Shown piece after piece: positions 1 through 10,335 of a DNA stretch of 64,000 nucleotides. Within the stretch, counting starts at the first letter, position 1. Each line of letters begins with the position of its first letter. The position numbers and the translations under genes are program-made. The notes beneath the pieces were generated by a model. That model saw only the letters and a list, made by a program, of their open reading frames with translations, did not search any database and had not been told where the DNA came from. The DNA lies in NCBI GenBank assembly GCA_029532415.1, contig JAQOTA010000042.1, forward strand, positions 806,001-870,000. Direction: 5' to 3'. The DNA comes from Marasmius tenuissimus. Its lineage: Eukaryota > Basidiomycota > Agaricomycetes > Agaricales > Marasmiaceae.

Positions 1-1240
1 AGGGCGGGCTGATTGATAATTTCCACGTGTTCTTCCATCTCCACTTCGAACGCTCTCCCTAGCGTTCATCTCAGTTCAGTACAGCACCTAGTGTCGATTG
101 GTACAACTCCATGAACGTGTTGGCTGGCTATTTTGCCAGGAGTCAGCGTTGAAATTGACAGAACCTCGAACGATCCCCATAGGCTCATGGATCCTTACCA
201 TGATTCGAAATAACTCGGAACTTGACAGATTAAATTTGAGGCCCATCTTAACAATAATGCTGCTCTTGTGGCTTAAGGTACGTTCATGGTTCAATTTTGT
301 GCTCCAGCCGACGATACTGGCGTTCTCGCTACATTATTTTGCTGACTATCATTCATCTACTTGTTGTCTTATGGAACCGCGGGACTGTTACATCGGATGC
401 AAGATTTCTCTAGTCTCGGGTTCTTCTCTATTACCCATGGTCTTTGGTGGTGCGTCCTTCCCATTATGTACAGAGATCCTGCTCTTGAAATGATAGCGCT
501 TGGCAAAAATTTAGGCCTAAATTTCTATGGTATTTGACGGGGGGAGTATGTGTGTTCGTGACGCTCCGCCGGACCAGCCCTCCCCGAGCATCCGACTATC
601 CTCGATGTCACGGTCAGCAAATTTGTACTCTGCTCAACCACTCCCCTTGTGTATCGACTAGCGTTGATCACCTTGTGAGTCTTTTCAACTATAAATTGAT
701 TGAAACTCGACTATCTTAATAGTAGGTCCTTGACTCCCTACTGAATAGCAATTCGAAGGATTATTGATTAGGGTCGAGTTTGGGGCTTGTACGTCCCTCA
801 CCAAGAAATAATACTACCTCTGCAGATTATTTCGGTTTCGAGTATGTTTCGTGATCCAATATTCTCGTCAGGTTGACAGTACAGTAGTTTAGATTTAGAC
901 GTTGCTTGGCGGACATTTAGGCCAAGATTTTATCGCCGTAGTATTTTACGAGAGAGGATGCATAATTTGAAGCTTCCCTGTACAAGCCCTCGCTCGTCAC
1001 CTATCTCTCTCATCCTCAATGTCGCGATCAGCATATAAGCTCGGCATGTTAGTACAGTGCACTGGATTCTTTCTCTCAACACAACCGTGGTGGCCGTGAG
1101 ACCTAGTCAATCTGACGTTAGGTCTTCATATCTTGAACAAACACCGATTTCTATGTCTCCTCAAATACGCGTCAGTCTATGCGATGTTGACCACTTCACG
1201 AACCCCACTGCATTGGCCAGCCCTGGTATTCTCGGGCAGT
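1..1240 (-). pseudogene. Decayed copy of a multi-copy gene family (blocks Q, R, S)
   Basis: This stretch aligns by eye, with many substitutions and small indels, to two other places. Positions 1-640 match 47880-48545, and 630-1215 match 6255-6900. The coding sense appears to be the minus strand: an exon near 185-270 (SSIIVKMGLKFNLSSSELF) stays open in both copies and ends in a GTAAGG donor at the same place, with a GT-AG intron of about 70 nt after it. Elsewhere stops and shifts break the frame, so this copy is probably dead. Function unknown; the hydrophobic segments hint at a membrane protein. The left part of the unit lies outside the window. Confidence 0.5.
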
Positions 1241-1487
1241 CAGCTTCAGTAACCCCTACTGACGCCTCCATACCTGCATGAAGCACAAGAGCGGGTGTCT
1301 CCGACCTCACTATTCCCAGCATTTGCGCCAGCCACGGCGATCTAAATTCCCGTTCAGCTCATACAAACACAGAGATCCTCGCGCCGGAATGAGCCTCACC
1401 TGTGATTTGAGTATGCATAATAAAATTCATTCCACAGCTGGACTACATCACTATCTCCACGCCTATATTAGTGTAACTCGCACTCAC

Positions 1488-1917
1488 CAGTCGCATATTT
1501 GCCATATCCTCCTTTGCCTCTGGCTCAATTGTAACAATAGTGACCGCGGATTTATAGTGTGGGTAAATCCTCGCGGGTTGAAACCTTCGTACCACCTTGA
1601 CCCTTATCGGCTTTTTGAATGGATTTGGGGACTTTGGAACATCAATATACATTTTGTCTGACCACGCCGGTCCTGTCAATAGCACATCCCCCTCGTGAAA
1701 CTCCTGGAATCGTGTTTGCTTTGGCCAGAGGAGACGCCGGTTTAGTTCCCCAACTTCCGACTGATCGACACTGCCGACGTACCAGAATCCCGACTTCTTC
1801 CTCTTCACACCTGCCGCAACAAGATTGATGTATGTGCGTGACATTTCCAGCAATGTTATGGAATTGCTGATTTCCAACGATGGTAAGGTCTCCAGAACAT
1901 TGTACGAAACTGGACAT
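1488..1917 (-). pseudogene. Truncated relative of the nine-exon gene at 30496-32847
   Basis: Two exons are visible: 1917-1783 starting MSSFVQCSGDLTIVGNQQF, and 1718-1488 containing KQTRFQEFHEGDVLLTGPAW, joined by a 64-nt intron (GTACGT...AAAG). They align residue for residue with exons 1 and 2 of the complete gene at 30496-32847, including the G(R)CEE(D/E)E motif at the end of exon 1 and the R(I/A)YP(H/N)Y motif in exon 2. After the donor at 1487 the next exons are missing; only a short stretch like the exon-3 end (NFIMH) follows. I read it as a 5' fragment left by deletion. Role unknown, as for the full gene. Confidence 0.6.
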
Positions 1918-2299
1918 AGTGGGAAGAACGGGGGCGAGTGAAGACACGCTCGTTTAAGTGAGGTCTTCAAACGGACACCCTGTCTATCCGTAGTGCTCAC
2001 AGGGCCCGCCGAAGAGCAGCCCCGAGACACACCTTCGATTCGAAATGAATGCTCAGCTCCATAAGCAGCCACAATCACTGCGGGATTGATCATTGATGGG
2101 TAAATTTTGGAAGAGCGCAGCAAAATCAAAAACACCAATCACCTTCGAGTGAGCCTTGGTGTACCCACAAACTCCGAAAAAAAGACGAACCCATCTCAGA
2201 CAAATCCCAAAATGCCCTTCGGAGAGTTTGCTGAGCAGGAAGACTGACAAGGATACGTACGCTCTATTGCCCTGACTCGTGGTAAACATGTTGAAACAT

Positions 2300-3258
2300 A
2301 TTTCCACGACTCAAGAGTTTCAGATCAGTGATTGGAACAAACAGCTGTAGGCGGTGTACTTCTGACCCCATATCAGTCCTCCGGTTCTGCATGCACCGTG
2401 ACAGAAGCATTGAAAGCAGCACATGAAGTGATATGCAATTTTAGAAGACTGATTATACGAACCCCATTCAAACCGGTGTTTGTGCGTCAAACCCACCGAA
2501 TGAATTCGTCTCTAGTGGCGTGTTTCCATCTTGATGTTCATCAAGGTACGTCCGCTCGTGGATAGCGTGTACGTGAAGCCAGGACATCAAAAGTGGCGAC
2601 CCTGGTACGAAGTGATCGTATACGCACCCAGATTCCCTGTCTTTGTTGGTAAACACTCAACGGTTGTCTTTTAGTAGATCTGGGAGAAGGGTCAGCCAGG
2701 AGCAGAGGGTGGAAAATCACAGGGAAGATATGCACTAGATCATATCAAAAAAAAACTCAAACTAGTAGTCATTCCCCAGCTCAGGACAGTGGTGAGCTGC
2801 GAGGTGAGATACGATATCCAGTTTGCATGAGACGCCGTGGTATTCCAGGATCATAATTCGTGATGAGAATAACTTATCTTTGCCGGCAGCATGTGCACCG
2901 GCGGAGAGCAGAAGGCTAAATTGGCAGGAACCATGCCTAGACTACTCGTTTGACACGGTTTTAGTAGCAGCAAGGATGCCCTGTCGCGTTTTGTGAAAGT
3001 ATACAGGATATGTAAACACTGACTAGGTGAATTTACAACAGTTTGGAGTAATCTATGCTAACAGATGGCGTTCCGATGACAATGAGAGCGGTGGTCCTAC
3101 ATTAGCGCTTTCGCCGATGAAGCCATGATAGATGTTGTAGCTCGGATATTCCTAAGGGGCAGAGGCTAGATTTGAATCATGTTAAGCGAATGAAGCTGAG
3201 ATTGTCGAGAAGATGAACGGATAGAGCTTTGACCTGCGGAAAGGATGGAAAAGCCAAG
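2300..3258. other. No gene seen
   Basis: Only short open frames on both strands with no paired splice sites, no recognisable domains and no clear repeat boundary. The right edge, 3249-3258 (AAAAGCCAAG), is the left target-site duplication of the element that follows. Confidence 0.5.
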
Positions 3259-3794
3259 GGGCGTGCTAAATTCACGTACAGTGTCACGTACAGTCACGTA
3301 CAGTCGCGTACGAATTAACGTACCGTCACGTACCATTCACGTCCAGTCACGTACTATTCACGTACCATTCTCTATTGTTATACCACCTCAGCAAGCCCTC
3401 TCTTAGCCTTGTAGACTGTCTTAACCGCTAGACACAGCCAGAATGAAGCACATCCATTGTCTACCTGCGATCAAATCCATCAAACCATTCGGAGATATCA
3501 CCATGTGTCATCCTCAACCTCAAGTTCAATTATAGGCAATATTTCATTGTTATTCTGACGATTAGAGCTGGGGTAGTCCATTGAGGATCATTTGTTGGGC
3601 GCGCAAACCTCGAAGCTACTCTAAGACTCGGTAAAGGGCGTGTCCTGTGGGGTGAGGATGCAAGGCACCACATCATTTGCGACCCTAGGTCCCCAATCGA
3701 TTTGAAATTTTCAGCGAGCAGATTAGCAGTCGCCATCATTGTGATTGCCAATCTTTCTTGCGCCCCATCATGTTCAACAGGCTCGTGAGTGGAG

Positions 3795-4015
3795 CTCTAT
3801 CCCAATCACAGCCGTTGTAATAACTGTAGATGCTTTTCCATTTTTTCTTATTCCGCATTTTTATTTATACCAAACACAACCTACCCCGATTTGGACAGGG
3901 CGGGCCCGACGCTCACACGGTACCCAAAGGTACAAGGACTCAAACAACAGCGTTCAGCTTAGAGAATCATATCTCTCGCTTGGGCACTAGGTGTCTGCAC
4001 CAGTGGGCTCGTGGT
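3795..4015 (+). repeat. Dispersed repeat, second copy at 62290-62510
   Basis: About 215 bp containing GCTCACACGGTACCCAAAGG and ATATCTCTCGCTTGG is found again at 62290-62510 with roughly 85-90 % identity by eye. A shorter related piece occurs around 7255-7310 (CCCAATCGAGA...GGTATGTGTG). There is no conserved open frame across copies, so it is a transposon or gene-fragment remnant rather than a gene. Confidence 0.6.
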
Positions 4016-4530
4016 TGAGAGTTGATATTGATATATAACACTCAAATAAACTCAGTATGGCCTCCGGTTACCTTACATTTAGATGAGCAAGCCTGAAGAA
4101 GGGATTTAGTGGAGGTAAAAACCGTGAGAAAACACCCTGATTAACGACGAGAGAGCAGTGTTGGGCCGTCTTGACCAATGTTCTGACCTGTGTATACCCA
4201 TAAATTTTATTGAATACATTTCAGAAGTGATTCTGCTTGTCTACTAGTACGAAAGGCAGGCCGGGCGTTGGTGAAAGCTCTGAAGGCTGGTCACAATCTC
4301 TGTCTGTAGGCTGTGCACGTGATGAGGCAACCTCCCGTCCCAGCCGTCATATGGGGATTCATTGTATGCCAGATTGCTAATTTAGGGCTCAGAGGACAAT
4401 ATGTTTGTCACTTTCCGCGAGACATATGGTGTACGGACTGTTGTTTGAACCCATCGCACGGCGATGGGAGTCGAGAGACGGTGGCTATGCCTATCCATCA
4501 ATTCACGTACCTCGCATATCAAAAAGCTAA

Positions 4531-4968
4531 GGCCCTGTTCAGCAAAAAGAATCTGGTGGATTCCCTGCAGATTCTTGCAAGAATCCACTCAGATTCTTTG
4601 CGCACTGTTGTCACGACGTGATGCCGCGGGCCGTACAGTTAACTCCTTGTGACCGGACCGGCTACTTGCTGACCTGTGCACCTATGAGTGCCTACAACCC
4701 AGCAGAGACTATTGTAGGCTATATAATCTACTAAGAGCATTCCTGTGTATATGCTCATAGGCATAGTTCACTTAGGTTATTGAAATACCATACCTACTGC
4801 TGGTGGATGCTCCCTTCAGGCCATGCACCAACACCAGCATCACAATCCAGTCACAGCCGGGTCACGATATCATAACGCGTTACCACCGCCAAGACTTGGA
4901 AATAATCTGGTCGGATTCTTGCAATAATCTGCGAAGAATCGACCAGATTATTTTTACCGAACAGGGCC
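4531..4968. mobile_element. Tourist/PIF-Harbinger-like MITE nested in the larger element
   Basis: The ends GGCCCTGTTCAGCAAAAAGA and, inverted, GGCCCTGTTCGGTAAAAATA match over the first 20 or so bases and continue with similarity (AATCTGGT.GATTC). A 3-bp TAA duplication sits at 4528-4530 and 4969-4971. GGCC.TGTT ends with a TAA/TTA duplication are the hallmark of Tourist-like MITEs. At 438 bp with no coding frame it is non-autonomous. Subterminal repeats of GAATC/GATTC flavour occur in both arms. It landed inside the CACGTAC-rich right end of the 3259-5048 element, so it is the younger insertion. Confidence 0.75.
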
Positions 4969-5149
4969 TAAATTCACGTACATTCACGTACCAACTCACG
5001 TACGTCACGTACCGCAAAATGTACGTGAACGTGAATTTAGGTAGGCCCAAAAGCCAAGGAAGGCTATAACCGTTCAAGACCTTTGGGGTTGGGGATCGCC
5101 AGTCAATAAATAATGGATGTAGTAGGGAAAACCCATTGGCCGTGCTGCT

Positions 5150-6900
5150 AGGAGTAGAACGAGCGTATAATAATGAGGAATAGACACGACGCGTTGGATA
5201 GTGTCGCGGGAAATGGCCCTATGTCTGTGAAAATATCATTATGCTGGGCGCCAGTATGGACGCAGAAGGAAACGTACCTTCAAAATGTCAGCACTACTCC
5301 TATGGACACCTCACACTTTCCTCTCAAGACTCACGCTATCCAAAATTTTTTGAAACCTGCAGGCCTAATGTCGGGTAAGTGCAGGCTAAGATCTAGTACT
5401 GGGGGAATAATAAATTGAGCATCCAATTCATAGGTTCGGTAGGAGAAGCGAGAACAAAGGGAACGGATGGAAGGGGGAGAGGGAGATTGAGCCAGGATGT
5501 TACCCACCTCAACATCAGTCAACCAATGTCCATAAATCGACCTCGCATAGGTGTAAAACAGTGGGGTTATGGTGACGGCGATGAAAACACCGACCCCAGA
5601 TCCTACCAAATTGCATCGCTTGATTGGTGTCGTTTGACTGTCAGCTATAGTAAGTATATCACGCGCATCTAAAGGACCTCAGAAACTACTCACCAAATAA
5701 ATTGATCAGGAAAGGGTAAGGAGTAGTTATAGAGGAAGAGACCATGGAGGCGACGAGGAAAGAGAGGCCCGCATTCTGGGACCTAGCTCCGAGATTTGCC
5801 GGCCGAGCGGAGATGCTGTAGGGCCGGTTGATCAATAACTTCCACGTGTTTCTATCATCGTCCGCTCTCCCTAGCGTTCATCTCAGTCTGGTACAGCTCC
5901 TAGCATCTACACATAGCCTTTTGGGGGGACTGATGGCACAATCATGAGGGAACGGATATATGGAATATATTTCCAGGAAGGGGGCGGCGCGGTTGAAGAA
6001 GTGGGAGTCGAGACAAAACCACTCTAAATTTAGCATCCTTTGACCAAAACCTCTTCCAAACCACCTTGAATCTCTTCAACCTCTTCTCAAACGCCTCCAA
6101 ATCTATCTCAATTCACCCTCAAACCTGCCTGTACCTTCTCCGAAGAGTGGCCGAAACATCTCCGAAGACGCTGATCTCGCCATCCTTGTACCACCATCTA
6201 TTTTTCTATAAATCGACAAACCGCGGAACGTGGCATCCATTTTCCAGAGAGCTGTACCCAGCTCAACCACTCCACTTGCGTGTCGACTAGCGTTGGTCTA
6301 CCCAGGAGTCAACTTGTGCGTCTTTTCAACTGAAGATTGACGGAGCCTTGACTACCTCCCTAGTACTAGTACGCTCTTGGCTCCCTACTGGAAAGCAAAT
6401 CGAAATATTGGAGCTCGACTCCGAGGCTTGTACGTTCCCTTACCCAGAAATAATGCTACCTTTGTAGATTGTTTCGGCTTCGGGTACGTTCCGTGATTTA
6501 ACATTCTCGTCAAGTTCACGATACAGTATTTTTCACGGTGAGCAAAGTTGATTTATCGTCTTGTGAACCTCGAGTTTTACTCTGTAATATCTTACGAGGG
6601 AGCAAGCGTTGCTATGAAGCTCCGCTGGACAAGCCCTCGCTCAATGCCGACCTCTCCTGATCTTCAATGTCGCAGTCAGCGTATAAGACTGGTATGTTGG
6701 TACGGTGCATTGGAATTCCACTCTGAACATAATCCAAGTGTTGGCTATGGATTGGACTAAAACTTGCCATGACTCCCAATGACTGACTGAATCTCCACAA
6801 GACCTCGTCAAAATGCTGGATATACAATGACACTGATCTGTATGTCTCCTCAGATACTCGTCGGCCCATGTGATGTTCACAACTTGTGTCTTTTCACCCT
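5150..6900 (-). pseudogene. Decayed copy of the multi-copy gene family (blocks P, Q, S)
   Basis: Positions 5150-5905 match 47200-47960 and 6255-6900 match 630-1215. The block matching 95-635 is missing between about 5910 and 6255. On the minus strand, 5609-5331 keeps an open frame with a hydrophobic start (GVGVFIAVTITPLFYTYARS) and HWLTDVEVGN; the 47-kb copy has the same words with stops. Another minus-strand stretch near 6700-6640 reads LYADCDIEDQERSALSEG and is also seen, broken, in the first copy. This looks like a membrane-protein gene family of unknown role in which every copy here is damaged. Confidence 0.5.
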
Positions 6901-7319
6901 CAGCACAACCGCAACAGCAATATGGATCCCATCATCTCGCAAAGCTAACCAGAAAGTTCGACTCATTGTCTCCCTGGTCTGATCAACACGGTTTCGGCCC
7001 CCATGATGTTATGGAACCTCAACGGTGCGTGCATCATTCTCCTCCACCGTCGCCGCCATGCTCAGCTAGTGTGAGTTTAGCCTCTGTAGAACAATACCTC
7101 AAGGAAAAGGAGGAGAAAGTGCCATTATCTTTTGTCGCACCAGCTACGCTGCGCTGCACTCGGTTGTTCATGTTTCTGTATTGCGACGTTCAGCCTATAC
7201 AGGGACCTCGATACATGCGCAGAAGTCCCTCTGACAACATCCAATTATAGCCCTAGAAGTCAAGAACAAACGGGATGAACCAGCCCAATCGAGAGCAGGC
7301 AAATGGTATGTGTGACATT

Positions 7320-8365
7320 GCTATGTTTCTATGTCCCAGCTGATCGGAACTTTCGTTGGGAAACACCCACCGTCACCAGTAGCCAGTAACAAGCATCGTA
7401 GATGCTTGTTATGATCATGTCCTCGCTCTTCAAGGTCCTCAGGGTTATTTGATTGGTACCTAGAACACAATCGTGAACTCAAGTGGTGCGCAAGGCACAC
7501 GATCGTATCAATTTACGTTCCCTCGAGATATCGGTGGTTTATGCTCACCCTGTACTAGTGTTCAGCGGAGTATTTACGTCTTTACCGGTCTAGAACGTCC
7601 ATCGTTGATACTTAAAACCAAGTAGAATTTAGTAACCCCAATTGCCGATGAGTTGAGTGCGCGTGATATTTCTTTTTGTCTCTTTAGTCTGGCCGGGCTC
7701 ATATGATCTCTTAAATATGAACGTCACGGCTTGATCTACCACCATCTCTTTGTCGTTCGCAGCACCCAACGGTACTTATGAGGCAGCCTACTGAACCATT
7801 CATTTGCCGCCCAAATTATGCTCACTAGTAATGCCAGATTTTCAGGTACGTGTGCGCTATCCCGTTGACGTCGTTTTCCGTGCTGATCAAAGTACCTTCA
7901 GGAATATAACAACTCGAAGCATACCGTGAGGTAGTGCTTCGAGTCGTACCGGGGGAATTGGATGGAGAGAAACCGCGATCGCCTAATATCCAACTCGGAT
8001 GGGTACCTCGGTTTTATTTCGTCTCGGTGTACTGTGTCTATCCCCTAGCCAGCGGCGACCTGCGATGTATCATTATCAATAATGTACGTGGTCGCTATGC
8101 CGACACCTAGTGCTTTCATTCTTGTCGTTATTTTAGGGGGAAACACAATTACTTGACTATACCTCGTGTATTCTACCCGTTCTTTAGGATTGCTTCGAAT
8201 CCCCGAACCACAACTGGTCATGATGGGTTGCTTGCCCTCCACATATACCAGCCTCTGAATGGCCATAGTGGTAAGTTTAATAGCTACGACTTGAGGCCTT
8301 TGCACATGCATCGTCGTGAGAAGCAGCCTGCTGATGTCCAGTTTTTAGCTGTATTGTTCACTGGA
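7320..8365. other. No gene seen
   Basis: Short frames only (an 88-codon minus frame at 8045-8311 is the longest). No domain, exon chain or repeat pairing was found. Confidence 0.45.
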
Positions 8366-8450
8366 GAATAACACTGCGGGCAAAGGGCGCTCGTGTCGCC
8401 GTGAACCGAGTGAAACTCGGTTTACCCTCGGTTTCCAGCAAGTTTCCGCC
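8366..8450 (+). repeat. ACCGAG palindrome repeat, inverted copy at 30335-30425
   Basis: Starts CACTGCGGGCAAAG and contains ACCGAGTGAAACTCGGT, which folds on itself, followed by another CTCGGTTT. The reverse complement of 30335-30425 reads CACTGCAGGCAAAG with ACCGAGGTAAACTCGGT and CGCTCGGTTT at the same spacing. The shared part is about 85 bp. It may be one end of a transposon family with CACTG termini; the other end was not found. Confidence 0.55.
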
Positions 8451-8505
8451 CTCTTCCATGCCTCAGCCTCATGCACAAGACGTGAGTAGCGGAGCTTGAA
8501 ATAGG

Positions 8506-8507
<2 letters not shown>

Positions 8508-8536
<29 letters not shown>
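8508..8536. repeat. TAT/ATT trinucleotide microsatellite
   Basis: About nine and a half units of TAT. It creates a poly-Asn run in a minus-strand frame (8422-9060) that I do not accept as a gene on this ground alone. Confidence 0.95.
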
Positions 8537-8539
<3 letters not shown>

Positions 8540-8541
<2 letters not shown>

Positions 8542-9840
8542 GTATAATGTTTCTGGGAGTGACAGTGGGTAGTAAGTCATAGAATGCGTGTAGCACTGAA
8601 GTCTAAGATAAGATACAATAGTAAGGGTAACGGAGACAGGGTTTGCAATATAGATATTCAAGGTAACCTGACTCCTTGGTCGTAAGAGCTCGCAGAATCG
8701 AGCAGAAGTCCCTCTCTCTCTGAACACGGTTGCAATCCGTCGTCCCCGAAAAAGGATGGAGTCCTGGTCAAACAGATAACGGGGTTCAGTTCGACCCGAA
8801 CGCCAGCGCAACTGGATATAGCTTACCCGTAGAGTCGTCGATAGGTCCTGAATTTCCTCAAAGCCGTTTGTGGGGGTGCCTCTGAATGGGACATGATATT
8901 TGGGTCGGAACCTATCGAGGGGCGTATATACGCCCAGGTGATGCAGAGGATGTAACGGCAGCGAGTGTCGATGAAGACTCGGGATGAGAATGTGATGGCG
9001 AATGCGGTGCTGGTGGGTGGGTGTGGATATCCGTCTATGCGGAAGGTTGGCGGAAGGCATGTCGCGGGATACTTCGGATGAAATTTGTTCGAGCTGTTAG
9101 ATGGCTTTCAACGCGACGAGAACGTCCATGACGACCTTGAGCCTGACAGAACTCAGGAGACTTTCCAACAGTGGGCTCGATACGAAGATTGGGAGGCGGC
9201 TGAACGAAAGGTTTAGCAGGGATAGCCTCGGTAAAGTAGACCGTTCGGGTTCGCCATGATGCCTAAGCAAATCATCTTCCTTGGTTTGTGATCGCTCCAA
9301 CGTTTTTCGTCCCTCGGAGGTCCTTGATTGCTTCTGGCACGGTGCCCAAGATAATAGTAGAAGAGTGCGAACGAGAACGGGGATGTGAAGCCTCCAGAGT
9401 ATGGGTCGACTATTCCGATTCGCTGACGCAAGTCGAGTTGGGCGCTGTCGTCTTCCGATACTTGCACTGTTATTCATAAGCATGAGCTAGAGTAAGATGA
9501 TACACGACCGAGGTAAGAGATCACATTTTATGAGAGATGCGAGGCATGCTCACCTGTGCCATGGATGCAAGTTCCTTGAACGCGACGAATATGCCCAACT
9601 CCCTATTTCCTTCTCGTGTTCTGCCCTTCCCGAGGTTGATATTTCGTCGTCTCTGGTTTGCTGAGCTCTCGCATGAGCCTGTCGAATTGTTAGCGAAGAT
9701 AATGAGGGATGGCGCATACGAGTTTGGCGTGGTGAGGGTTCTCGAGGTGGTGGTTGGAGAGAGAGAAACAAGCGCCGTCACAGCCTCAATCAACTTTGCC
9801 TCTTACCCCGTCGTGCAAAAAAAACTCAAAGCCAATTCTC
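8540..9840 (-). other. Possible exons of an unresolved minus-strand gene
   Basis: Several minus-strand stretches look coding without forming a chain I can close: 9060-8640 (contains GVYTPLDRFRPKYHVPF and EIQDLSTTLRVSYIQL), 9467-9350 (SEDDSAQLDLRQRIGIVDPY) and 9793-9550 (INLGKGRTREGNRELGIFV, ending at a CAG|GTGAGC donor). Codon choice and donor quality suggest real exons. I could not fit acceptor phases between them, so the boundaries, the product and even a single-gene reading are open. Confidence 0.3.
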
Positions 9841-9847
9841 TCGAGCC

Positions 9848-10252
9848 ATGGCTACTTTTTTCGCTAACTCCACACGAACCACGTTCGAAGGCACAGCCAA
9901 TCTCTCTAGCGTGCATGGCACGCAACTAAACGTCTTTGTCAACACCCCAGGGTGCGAGGTTACAATTCGATCGGCTTCAACATCCCCAACCACCTTTTCG
10001 AATAGTACAAGCGACGCTCGAGCAGCGGGCTCTCAACCATTGGGGAGTGGGCACGAGAACACTCGCGATGCTTCCGAGCTATCCACCACCTTATCGAGCA
10101 ACACAAGCGATGCTCGGGCAGCAGCTCCTCAACCATTAGGGGGTGTGCGCGAGAACACTCGTGACGCTGACGAGCCATCTACCCATGATCCGGAGGTAGT
10201 TCATGACCAGAGAGTCCCAGTTATCGATAAGGTGCGTTCTGAAGCTGAATAA
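9848..10252 (+). CDS. Small protein with a 32-residue internal duplication, function unknown
   Basis: A single open exon of 134 codons from the ATG at 9848 to TAA at 10250-10252. The N-terminus (FFANSTRTTFEGTANLSSVH) has the layout of the short leader seen at the start of many basidiomycete NLR-like and orphan proteins; that is a resemblance recalled, not a search hit. Residues about 51-114 are two near-identical 32-residue units containing TSDARAA..QPLG..(H/R)ENTRDA, encoded by a 96-bp tandem duplication (9998-10190). The remaining sequence is polar and probably disordered. A further 3' exon is possible because GTGCGTTCTGAAG near the end could be a donor. It converges with the minus-strand gene ending at 10336. 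Confidence 0.5.
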   Translation: MATFFANSTRTTFEGTANLSSVHGTQLNVFVNTPGCEVTIRSASTSPTTFSNSTSDARAAGSQPLGSGHENTRDASELSTTLSSNTSDARAAAPQPLGGVRENTRDADEPSTHDPEVVHDQRVPVIDKVRSEAE

Positions 10253-10335
10253 CGCCGTTGGGGCTCGTCAATGGGCTTCGATCGTAGTCGGTGGCCTTTG
10301 TAGCCGTAGTGGTTAGAGGACATCCCTCTCGGCCC

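Larger units (their letters stand above)
3259..5048. mobile_element. Mutator-like non-autonomous DNA transposon with CACGTAC subterminal repeats
   Basis: Left end GGGCGTGCTAAATTCACGT and right end (read inward on the other strand) GGGCCTACCTAAATTCACGT form an imperfect terminal inverted repeat. The element is flanked by an exact 10-bp direct repeat, AAAAGCCAAG, at 3249-3258 and 5049-5058. A 9-11 bp target duplication with GGG-starting ends is typical of Mutator-like elements. Just inside both ends are many copies of the heptamer CACGTAC (3271-3370 and 4970-5030), resembling subterminal transposase-binding arrays. No transposase frame is present inside, so it would depend on a partner. A second element is nested at 4531-4968, and 3795-4015 is repeated at 62290-62510. 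Confidence 0.7.

Noticed and set aside
8422..9060. 212-codon minus frame with a poly-Asn run
   Set aside because: The Asn run is a microsatellite and the end of the frame lacks coding character; only its upstream half is mentioned as possible exon sequence.
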